Positions 1 through 5,782 of a stretch of DNA of 10,119 nucleotides are shown here, one piece after another. The DNA comes from a bacterium (GTDB lineage Bacteria; 4484-113; JAGGVC01). The notes under the pieces are model-generated. The model was not told the origin of the DNA and made no database searches. It saw nothing but the letters and a program-made list of their open reading frames with translations. Made by a program: the position numbers and the translations under genes. Each line of letters starts with the position of its first letter. Positions within the stretch are counted from its first letter, which is position 1. The stretch covers positions 1-10,119 of the forward strand of contig JABRWB010000020.1 of the NCBI GenBank assembly GCA_039961635.1, written 5' to 3'.

Positions 1-1590
1 ACCGACGGTTCTATCGTTTCGTACGAGTGGGATTTCGGCGACGGCAACTTCCGCGATTTCACTTCCACGAACGGTACCGCAGCCCACCTTTTCACCGAAA
101 CCGAAGTGGGCGTACGCATCTGCACGGCGCGTGTGACGGATAACTCATACCTTTCGACGAAAAAATCCGTGACCGTGATCGTCCATCCGGAATCGGGCGG
201 GCCTGTGCCGCAGCCTCCGGTGGCGCGGCCGATAGCATGGCCGATAATGGGCGACTCGCCTCTGGAAGTAACGCTTTTCTGCAATTCCTCGTACGATCCC
301 GACGGCGAAATAGTCAAGTACGAATGGGACTTTGAAGGCGACGGCCAGTTTGATTGGCAGTCGGCAACGCCATCGCACTTGCAGCACACGTTCGACGCCG
401 GTACATGGAACGCGGTGCTCAGGGTGACGGACGAAAACGGCTTGCTGGACAGCAAGAGCATCACAATCCTCGCGTACAATACATCCCTTCACTGGACTAG
501 CGAAGTTGTTGAGCAGCTAGTTGATGGCAGTGAGCTTAAATTCAATAATCTTGATAACTTGGGAATAGGCGCGGCGGTTTCGCCTGTAACGGGCGAGTTG
601 TGTTTGCTCTACGGCGTGAAAGACGCGTCTTTTTCAAGTTATAAAAACAGGATCAGGCTCGCGTTTCAAGGCGGTTTGGCGGGCGCGGATTGGCGTTTCG
701 AGGATTATTACATCGCAGTAGAGCCGCCCGCACAGCCACCTGCTATGAATTTGCCTACTCGCCCGGCTTTTTTTCCGGACGGAAGGCTTGTATTTGGAAC
801 ATATTTTGTTACCGGATCCGAATTTCGCCAGGCAATTTTGGTAGAGCGCGACATTGACGGCAGTTTTTCAACATTCAACATGGGCGGTTTCAACGGGGAT
901 ATACATTTCGGGCGCGACTGGCTGGACGTGGATGCTGGCGGGAACGCGGGATGGCTGTACAAGGACAGTCCCCTCACCGAAAATTTTGTCTTCGCCGAGA
1001 AAATCGGCGAGGAGCTGAGCCTGTCGTATCCGGTGTTCAAGAAATGGGGAAAAGGTGCATCGACGGTTATAGGAGACGTCAGGTACAGTGGCGGTGTTCC
1101 TTGCATATTATACTTGGGCGATGTCACATCAATTTACAAACCTTCGGGGGAAGAATGGTTGGACCATGATGTAGCGGGGGGGCATTATGCATATGGGAAG
1201 ATTCTCTCGCCAGTGTCTGAAGATGTAGTTCATTTGCAGACTGGCAAGATTTTTCCGAACAACTGGATATCCCGCTACCATCATTCGGGCGAAGATTGGC
1301 TTGGCAGGCAAATCGTCTTCGAAGAGAATCCGGATATGACAACGCCGCCATTTGAGGTTGGCGAATCGGGCGGAGTCTGGTTCTACCTGGTTAGGGGCAA
1401 TTTTGAGGACTCAAAGTTGGCTCTTATTATCGACTATGGCTCATATTTTCAAATTGAGCCGATTGCAATACGCGAATATATTCAAGCAGAGAAGTACGGC
1501 ATTGCCATCGATGCGGACATGTTATATATTGGAGCCTTGGATCCGATAAACTTAACCGTTACCCTTTTTGCAAGAGATATTCCGAGTTAG
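1..1590 (+). CDS. PKD-domain secreted/surface protein, 3' portion (5' end outside window)
   Basis: The frame is open from the first base, so this is the C-terminal 529 codons of a longer protein. Two PKD domains are visible. The first is cut by the window edge and has the hallmark YEWDFGDG near residues 8-17. The second spans about residues 73-158, with the DPDGEIVKYEWDFEGDG core and the HTFDAGTWNAVLRVTDENG end strand. PKD domains are immunoglobulin-like beta-sandwich modules, usually extracellular, that mediate protein or polysaccharide contacts. The remaining ~370 residues are beta-rich and full of Gly, Trp, Tyr and Asp. They look like a blade-repeat or propeller-like structure, but I recognise no catalytic motif. 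There is no C-terminal sorting signal or TM helix. An exported location is inferred from the PKD domains; the signal peptide would lie upstream of the window. Confidence 0.85.
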   Translation, partial: TDGSIVSYEWDFGDGNFRDFTSTNGTAAHLFTETEVGVRICTARVTDNSYLSTKKSVTVIVHPESGGPVPQPPVARPIAWPIMGDSPLEVTLFCNSSYDPDGEIVKYEWDFEGDGQFDWQSATPSHLQHTFDAGTWNAVLRVTDENGLLDSKSITILAYNTSLHWTSEVVEQLVDGSELKFNNLDNLGIGAAVSPVTGELCLLYGVKDASFSSYKNRIRLAFQGGLAGADWRFEDYYIAVEPPAQPPAMNLPTRPAFFPDGRLVFGTYFVTGSEFRQAILVERDIDGSFSTFNMGGFNGDIHFGRDWLDVDAGGNAGWLYKDSPLTENFVFAEKIGEELSLSYPVFKKWGKGASTVIGDVRYSGGVPCILYLGDVTSIYKPSGEEWLDHDVAGGHYAYGKILSPVSEDVVHLQTGKIFPNNWISRYHHSGEDWLGRQIVFEENPDMTTPPFEVGESGGVWFYLVRGNFEDSKLALIIDYGSYFQIEPIAIREYIQAEKYGIAIDADMLYIGALDPINLTVTLFARDIPS

Positions 1591-1635
1591 GCGGTTGGCA
1601 AATAAATTACTCCAACTTGTTAAATACACTTGACA

Positions 1636-1661
1636 TTTGGATTTTGGCTTTGGATTTTGGC
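1636..1661. repeat. Perfect 13-bp direct tandem duplication, two copies
   Basis: TTTGGATTTTGGC occurs twice head to tail (1636-1648 and 1649-1661) in the AT-rich spacer after the PKD gene. It lies just upstream of the 21-bp tandem repeat. Its role is unknown; it may be simple slippage or contribute to a promoter. Confidence 0.8.
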
Positions 1662-1671
1662 AAGGTAGAAT
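1644..1671 (+). promoter_or_regulatory. Weak sigma70-like promoter candidate before the phage-like cassette
   Basis: A -35-like TTGGCT (1644-1649) is followed after 16 bases by the -10-like TAGAAT (1666-1671). The spacer is AT-rich, and the next genes on this strand start at 1757. A TTGACA at 1630-1635 is a better -35 hexamer, but it lies 30 bases from TAGAAT, which is too far. This is inferred from position and partial consensus only. Confidence 0.25.
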
Positions 1672-1672
1672 G

Positions 1673-1728
1673 TGACTGTCGGCGATATATGTTTGACTGC
1701 CGGCGATATATGTTTGACTGCCGGCGAT
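1673..1728. repeat. 21-bp tandem repeat, about 2.7 copies
   Basis: Two full 21-bp units (1673-1693 and 1694-1714) plus a 14-base partial third unit (1715-1728) run head to tail. Each begins TGACTG(T/C)CGGCGAT and continues ATATGTT. Units one and two differ at a single base (T versus C at unit position 7). The array ends 28 bases before the start of the tail-fibre-like gene, so it would lie in the leader if the candidate promoter is used. It could be an operator array, an attachment-site remnant or plain replication slippage. Confidence 0.85.
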
Positions 1729-1756
1729 TGAAAACCCTTACTACTCGGAGAAGCGC

Positions 1757-2319
1757 ATGGCAGTGATAACGTGGATAGAAAGCAGTCCGACGAGCAGCAT
1801 CATGCCGGACACGAGCGGCAAGGACATCATTCCGAACAGCTCGGGCAAGGTCGTTACAAGTGCAGTTCCCTGGGACGAGGCTTGGCTGGGTGCCATTAGC
1901 GTAAACGGTGCCGCGGTTTTCAACGAGTCGGGCGGTAACAGCGACTTCCGCGTGGAAGGCACTTCGATCTCGAACCTGATACTCGTCGACGCGGATGCGA
2001 ACAAGGTTGTTATCGGCGGCACGGTGGAGGGGACGGGCGGCTCAAGGCGTACCAGGCGAGCACCACTGCTGGCATAGTCGCTCTGCAGGTCAAGCAAGCG
2101 GACGAAGATCATGCAATCATCAGATTCGATGGCGCGGGAGCAGCCGATTTTTCCAAGAACATGACCACCGAGCAGGGAAACGGAATTCCAGTAGGGCCAT
2201 TCTCCGCAATAGGGTCGGCCGGCACCAGGGGCTGGGCATGGGGCGGAATGATCAAAGTTGTGATTTCGGCGGGTCAAGGGACAACCTGGATGCCGTGGTA
2301 TTCGGAAGTAACTTTGTAG
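1757..2319 (+). pseudogene. Phage tail-fibre-like structural protein, broken by an apparent 1-base deletion
   Basis: The ATG at 1757 follows a CGGAGAA ribosome binding site at 1746-1752. The intact frame runs only to 2077 (106 aa) and ends in an Arg-rich tail typical of out-of-frame reading (GGSRRTRRAPLLA). One frame back, from about 2032, the sequence continues naturally as DGRLKAYQASTTAGIVAL and on to a stop at 2317-2319, giving about 188 residues if one G is restored in the GGGG run at 2029-2032. The segment NESGGNSDFRVEGTS followed by LILVDADANKVVIGG resembles the repeated motif of phage tail fibre and receptor-binding proteins (the 'DFRVEG...LLFVDA...VGIG' pattern). That family call rests on motif memory, not a search. 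The break could be a real mutation, an assembly error or, less likely, programmed -1 frameshifting. It is the first gene of a small cassette. Confidence 0.6.
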
Positions 2320-2331
2320 AGGAGGATCGAC

Positions 2332-2586
2332 GTGTTTGCGGAGCGGACAACGAAGGACGACATCGTCGTTTACCATCCACAACCGGATGGGGGATTCCTC
2401 TTGGAGCATTTCAAACATTCGGATTCGTTTCTCCTGACTCCCGCGCTGGCAAATGCGCTTTCCGAAATCTGGCAGAAGCGGGTTGCGGACGCGGCGGCGG
2501 GACAGACGGAGCCCGGTCCCGTTACCACGGACGGTCCGATTGCCAAGCAATCCAGATCAGTGCCGAAGCGCAAGCCGCGCCGTTAG
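2332..2586 (+). CDS. 84-aa hypothetical protein of the phage-like cassette
   Basis: The GTG start at 2332 is chosen because a near-perfect Shine-Dalgarno GAGGAGG (2319-2325) lies 6 bases upstream and overlaps the last base of the preceding stop codon. This implies co-transcription and probably translational coupling with the tail-fibre-like gene. The N-terminal half looks like a compact soluble fold (DDIVVYHPQPDGGFLLEHF, then a helix around LTPALANALSEIWQKRVAD). The C-terminus is a disordered Pro- and Lys/Arg-rich tail ending PKRKPRR. I do not recognise the family. The basic tail might be nucleic-acid- or surface-binding. It could also be partly out of frame, because frame 3 from about 2541 to 2663 also reads plausibly with a hydrophobic end. 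Confidence 0.6.
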   Translation: MFAERTTKDDIVVYHPQPDGGFLLEHFKHSDSFLLTPALANALSEIWQKRVADAAAGQTEPGPVTTDGPIAKQSRSVPKRKPRR

Positions 2587-2719
2587 AAGCAAGCATGAGT
2601 TTTCCCTTTGTGTTGGTCGCTGGATGGTTGGAGTTTTGTTATCCCGCCATCCGCTCGAATTAAGTGTTTGGATGGCAAATGCTTCCGTGAGGGAGCAGAT
2701 TCGGAAGGAGGCATGGGTA

Positions 2720-3019
2720 ATGGGCATGAAATCTGCCGATGCCGCATCGGAGTCCGATGCATCTGGATCGGTATGGATTGAATCGGCCATCTGGGCGCTC
2801 TTGGCCGGCGTTGCCGCGGCAGGGGCGATTTTTCTGATTGCCCGGAATTTGCTTCACCGGCGGGTTGCAGGGGCGCGTCGGCCGCTGCGAACCCGTTGTC
2901 CTGGAAATTCGCGCGGTTTGCGTCCCTGGACTTTGAGGGGCGAAAATCGTACATTCCGCTTTACGTTTTGTCGCCGCGGAAATAGCGCCAATCCGCGCAA
3001 GCCGCGGGCGAAAAAGTAG
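2720..3019 (+). CDS. Small single-pass membrane protein, C-terminus probably frameshifted
   Basis: The ATG at 2720 is supported by GGAAGGAGG at 2703-2711, 8 bases upstream; in-frame ATGs at 2624 and 2672 lack such a site. The 99-aa reading has a short polar N-terminus, then a TM helix at about residues 19-45 (WIESAIWALLAGVAAAGAIF, LIARN). It then becomes Arg/Cys-rich and unlikely (RRPLRTRCPGNSRG). One frame back, after the GGGG run at 2870-2873, the sequence reads sensibly as SAAANPLSWKFARFASLDFE through LSPRK to a stop at 2983-2985. With one restored G this gives about 89 residues: N-out/C-in or reverse, one TM and a ~40-residue soluble tail. In a phage setting a small one-TM protein could be a holin or spanin-like factor, but no sequence feature proves it. 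Confidence 0.5.
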   Translation: MGMKSADAASESDASGSVWIESAIWALLAGVAAAGAIFLIARNLLHRRVAGARRPLRTRCPGNSRGLRPWTLRGENRTFRFTFCRRGNSANPRKPRAKK

Positions 3020-3054
3020 CTAATTCCCAAGCGTGAGTTTTGGCCGCATAGTCG

Positions 3055-3086
3055 GCGGGGAGGAGTTTTCCTGCCCGCTTTTATTT
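3055..3086 (+). terminator. Intrinsic terminator closing the phage-like cassette
   Basis: A ten-base stem GCGGGGAGGA (3055-3064) pairs with TCCTGCCCGC (3069-3078), with one mismatch and a GTTT tetraloop. TTTTATTT follows immediately (3079-3086). Hairpin plus U-tract in this order terminates plus-strand transcription. It lies about 70-100 bases after the last cassette stop and just before the convergent regulator gene, so it also shields that gene from read-through. Confidence 0.8.
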
Positions 3087-3126
3087 GAATCCGGCGCATC
3101 GCCCCGCCTTTTCCCAGCCGGCCCGG

Positions 3127-3723
3127 CTATTTCAGCTTTTCGACGGGGATTTTCAGGTATTCGCTGATGTGCCGCCTGAGCATCCCGAAGTTGAGCGGCT
3201 TTTCCAGGTACGCGTCGGCCAGCTCTTCTTTTTTGAGCCGGTCCAGCTCGTCGTCCATATAGGCCGTGATGACGATAATCTTCATCGCCTGGGTGTCGCC
3301 GTTTTCTTTGAGCTGCTTGCATAGCTCGAATCCGCTCATTCCCGGCATCCGGATGTCCGTGATCAGTATGTCGGGCGTGTCCTTGCCTATCGCGATGAGC
3401 GCGTCGAACGCGCTCTGGAACGTGACCAATTCGAAAGGGCACTCCTTGTCCGACGGGCAGATGCGCTCCTTGATGATGTAAAGGAAGTCCTCCTCGTCGT
3501 CCACAAGGAAAATCCGCGGCTTCGCCTCCTGCTGAAACTCCTCGGGCAGGGGCATCCCGTTGTCCTTGAGCAGCTTGATAAGGTCTTCGCGGAGGATTTT
3601 GTTGCGGCCTGTCGGTGTCTTGAACGCCTTCAAGATGCCTACGTCGATCCAGCGGATGATCGTGGCGCGCTCGACATGGCAGATCCTTGCCGCCTCGGTG
3701 GTGGTGAAGATTTTCTGGGACAT
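3127..3723 (-). CDS. Orphan response regulator with N-terminal excisionase/MerR-type HTH and receiver domain
   Basis: This 198-aa protein has its DNA-binding part first: about residues 5-52, TTTEAARICHVERATIIRWI, then TPTGRNKI. This matches the helix_turn_helix_17 / excisionase-like winged helix. A linker follows, then a CheY-like receiver at about 68-190. The acidic pocket is D75 D76, the phosphoacceptor is D123 (ILITDIRMPGMSG), the switch Thr is T153, and K175-P176 completes the active site, so it should be phosphorylatable. The start at 3723 is preferred over the ATG at 3744 because GGGGAGG lies just upstream and the 3744 ATG sits inside the -10 element. No histidine kinase is adjacent. 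It likely acts as a cytoplasmic phospho-dependent DNA-binding regulator; its targets are unknown. HTH-first, receiver-second order is the reverse of the classical OmpR/NarL layout but known in this family. Confidence 0.9.
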   Translation of the reverse strand: MSQKIFTTTEAARICHVERATIIRWIDVGILKAFKTPTGRNKILREDLIKLLKDNGMPLPEEFQQEAKPRIFLVDDEEDFLYIIKERICPSDKECPFELVTFQSAFDALIAIGKDTPDILITDIRMPGMSGFELCKQLKENGDTQAMKIIVITAYMDDELDRLKKEELADAYLEKPLNFGMLRRHISEYLKIPVEKLK

Positions 3724-3742
3724 CGAACCTCCCCGCGCCGGC

Positions 3743-3772
3743 ATTTTAGTTTGGCTCCGGCGCAGGTGTCAA
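3743..3772 (-). promoter_or_regulatory. Near-consensus sigma70 promoter of the response regulator
   Basis: Read on the minus strand, TTGACA (forward 3767-3772) is followed by an 18-base spacer and TAAAAT (forward 3743-3748), five of six matches to TATAAT. The -10 lies only 19 bases before the ATG at 3723. The predicted mRNA leader is therefore about a dozen bases and contains little more than the GGGGAGG ribosome site. This also argues against the upstream ATG, which overlaps the -10. Confidence 0.75.
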
Positions 3773-3903
3773 GCCGCGGAACGCAACCGCACTGGCGGCG
3801 GCGCATCCGGTGCTGATTCGTCAAATCCGCGAAACAACTTGTCAATTGAAGCGTTTCGGGGGGCAAATTTGGCGCGCTCCGAATGTCCCGCAAGGCCGAA
3901 GGT

Positions 3904-3933
3904 TTGGATTGAAGCCGGTTTTTGCGCTAATCT
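3904..3933 (+). promoter_or_regulatory. Weak promoter candidate for FTCD
   Basis: TTGGAT (3904-3909), an 18-base spacer and TAATCT (3928-3933) lie about 40 bases before the FTCD start, in the divergent intergenic region. Each hexamer matches consensus at only three positions. The rest of 3773-3966 shows no operator, riboswitch or terminator I can identify. Confidence 0.3.
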
Positions 3934-3972
3934 CATCGGGCCGAGGGCGAGATTGCCGCGGCGGCGGTGAAG

Positions 3973-5700
3973 ATGAAGAGAATCGTCGAATGCGTTCCGA
4001 ACATAAGCGAGGGCCGCGACCGGTCGGTAATCGACGCGGTGTTGGCCGAGGTGAAGGCGGTGCCCGGCGCGGTGCTGCTGGACGCGGATCCGGGGCCGGA
4101 CACGAACCGGACGGTGATCACGTTCGCGGGCGAGCCGGGGCCGGTTATGGAAGCGGCGTTCCGGGTGATAAAGCGGGCGTCCGAGCTTATAGACATGACA
4201 AAGCACAAAGGCGCTCATCCGCGGATGGGAGCGACCGACGTGTGCCCGTTCGTGCCCGTGTCGGGCGTGACGATGGACGACTGCGTGAGCTATGCCAAGG
4301 AAGTGGGCGAGCGCGCGGGTGAGCTGGGAATTCCGATTTACCTTTACGAATACGCTGCTACGCGGCCGGAGCGCAGGAATTTGTCCGACATCCGCAAGGG
4401 CGAGTACGAGGCGCTTCCGGAAAAGCTGGGAACGAAGGAATGGGAGCCCGACTTCGGCCCGAATAGGTTCAATCCGTCAGCGGGGGCGACCGCGGTCGGC
4501 GCGCGCAACTTCCTTATCGCGTTCAACATCAACTTCAACGCGCGCGACGAAAAGCGCGTGCACCGGATCGCGAAGATGATCCGCGAGAGCGGCTGCCCGG
4601 CGCGGGACGAGGACGGGCGGCTGATTTTGGACGAAAACGGCGCGCAGGTGATCACGCCGGGGTTGTTCCAGAACCTGAAGGCGGTCGGATGGTGGCTGGC
4701 CGAGCGGCGGATTGCCCAGCTTTCGATGAACTTCACGAATCACAAGACGACCCAGCTCCACGACGTGTACGTGAAAGTGATGGAGCTCGCGGCCGAGCAG
4801 GGGCTGATTGTGACGGGAAGCGAGCTGGTCGGACTTGTGCCGCTGGATGCGATGGTCGCGGCGGGGCGGTTTTTCGCCGCGCGCCAGAAACGCTGCGAAG
4901 GGATGCCGATTTCGCGGCTGATAAGGCTGGCGGTCCACAGCATGGGGATGGAGGAATTCGGGCCGTTCGATCCGAAAAAGAAAATAATCGAGTACGCGAT
5001 CGACGATACGCCGCGTCCGCTGGCCGCGTTGTCAATCCGCGATTTCGCGGACGAGCTGGCGGGCGACAGCCCGGCGCCCGGGGGGGGGAGCGTCGCGGCG
5101 CTTGCGGGCGCGATGGGCGCGGGGCTCGCGGCTATGGTGCCCAATCTCACGATAGGCAAGCGGCAGTTCCTGGATGTGAAGGACGAGCTGAACGCATCTT
5201 CTATCGAAGCGCAGGACTTGAAGGACAGGCTGCTGGACGCGATTGACGACGACACCGCGGCGTTCAACCGGCTTTTGGACGCGTTCCGGATGCCGCAGGG
5301 TACGCCGGAAGAGGTTGAGGAGCGCAAGGCCGCGATCGGCGCCGCCATCCGGGAGGCGACAATGGTTCCGCTGTCCACGCTGAAGCACGCGGCGCGTGCG
5401 GTGGAGCTTGCCGGAATAGCCGCGCGCAAGGGAAATCCCAACGCGTTGAGCGACGGGGGGGTGGGCGCGCAGGTTTCGCTCGCCGCGGCGGAAGGCGCGT
5501 ACTACAACGTGCTTATTAATCTGCGCTCGATAAAATCCAAGAAATTCCGCGCCGAGGTAACCGCGGAGGCCGAGGAGTCCATAGCCCGCGCGCGCAAGGC
5601 CGCGCGCGAAATCGCCGAGTACGTGGAATCCTCTCTAAAATCCGAAATTAAGGCGGCGGCCAAATCCGCGGGCGAAGACGAAGACGAGGACGAGGCGTGA
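3973..5700 (+). CDS. ftcD: Bifunctional glutamate formimidoyltransferase / formimidoyl-THF cyclodeaminase
   Basis: This cytoplasmic enzyme transfers the formimino group of N-formimino-L-glutamate (from histidine breakdown) to tetrahydrofolate. It then deaminates the product to 5,10-methenyl-THF plus ammonia. From the ATG at 3973 the N-terminus MKRIVECVPNISEGRD is the family signature. The catalytic His falls at residue 82 (KHKGAHPRMGATDVCPF), the same number as in mammalian FTCD. The transferase covers about residues 1-330. The cyclodeaminase begins near 350, with the PAPGGGSVAALAGAMGAGL loop around residue 369. The C-terminus is an acidic tail (GEDEDEDEA). At 575 aa it is slightly longer than the ~541-aa animal enzyme and is a true fusion, whereas many bacteria have separate genes. 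A GTG at 3967 is an alternative start; neither start has a strong ribosome site. No other hut gene is in the window. The M28 peptidase follows 82 bases later without an evident terminator. Confidence 0.95.
   Translation: MKRIVECVPNISEGRDRSVIDAVLAEVKAVPGAVLLDADPGPDTNRTVITFAGEPGPVMEAAFRVIKRASELIDMTKHKGAHPRMGATDVCPFVPVSGVTMDDCVSYAKEVGERAGELGIPIYLYEYAATRPERRNLSDIRKGEYEALPEKLGTKEWEPDFGPNRFNPSAGATAVGARNFLIAFNINFNARDEKRVHRIAKMIRESGCPARDEDGRLILDENGAQVITPGLFQNLKAVGWWLAERRIAQLSMNFTNHKTTQLHDVYVKVMELAAEQGLIVTGSELVGLVPLDAMVAAGRFFAARQKRCEGMPISRLIRLAVHSMGMEEFGPFDPKKKIIEYAIDDTPRPLAALSIRDFADELAGDSPAPGGGSVAALAGAMGAGLAAMVPNLTIGKRQFLDVKDELNASSIEAQDLKDRLLDAIDDDTAAFNRLLDAFRMPQGTPEEVEERKAAIGAAIREATMVPLSTLKHAARAVELAGIAARKGNPNALSDGGVGAQVSLAAAEGAYYNVLINLRSIKSKKFRAEVTAEAEESIARARKAAREIAEYVESSLKSEIKAAAKSAGEDEDEDEA
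5080..5088 (+). repeat. G9 homopolymer inside the FTCD cyclodeaminase domain
   Basis: Nine consecutive G encode the three glycines of the PGGGS loop (ccc ggg ggg ggg agc). Replication slippage here would leave the transferase domain intact and destroy the cyclodeaminase. Shorter G7 runs occur in the same gene (near 5455-5461) and in the M28 gene (7340-7346). All are in frame here. Confidence 0.8.
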
Positions 5701-5782
5701 TCGTTTTCAGCTTTTTCGGCAAATCCGGCGGTATTGAAATGTCGCCGCGCCGCTTTCGTAAGTTTCTGGAAAGGAAGGACTA

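Noticed and set aside
1594-1620. GTTGG/CCAAC hairpin followed by TTGTT after the PKD gene as a terminator
   Set aside because: A 5-base stem with a 13-base loop and only a poor T stretch is too weak to support.
1630-1671. TTGACA at 1630 paired with TAGAAT at 1666 as a promoter
   Set aside because: The 30-base spacing is incompatible with sigma70 recognition.
1673-1728. CRISPR-like repeats
   Set aside because: The units are contiguous with no spacers and there are fewer than three complete copies.
1741-2550. Long 269-codon minus-strand open frame opposite the phage-like cassette
   Set aside because: It has no ribosome site, the composition is of shadow type, and it lies opposite a better-supported set of plus-strand genes with ribosome sites and family-like motifs.
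3087-3140. Short GC palindrome (AGCCGGGCCGGCT type) near the end of the regulator gene as a minus-strand terminator
   Set aside because: The palindrome has essentially no loop and no T-tract follows on the minus strand.
3724-3744. Upstream ATG at 3744 as the start of the response regulator
   Set aside because: It overlaps the -10 hexamer of the strong promoter, so it would not be in the transcript. The ATG at 3723 has the ribosome site.
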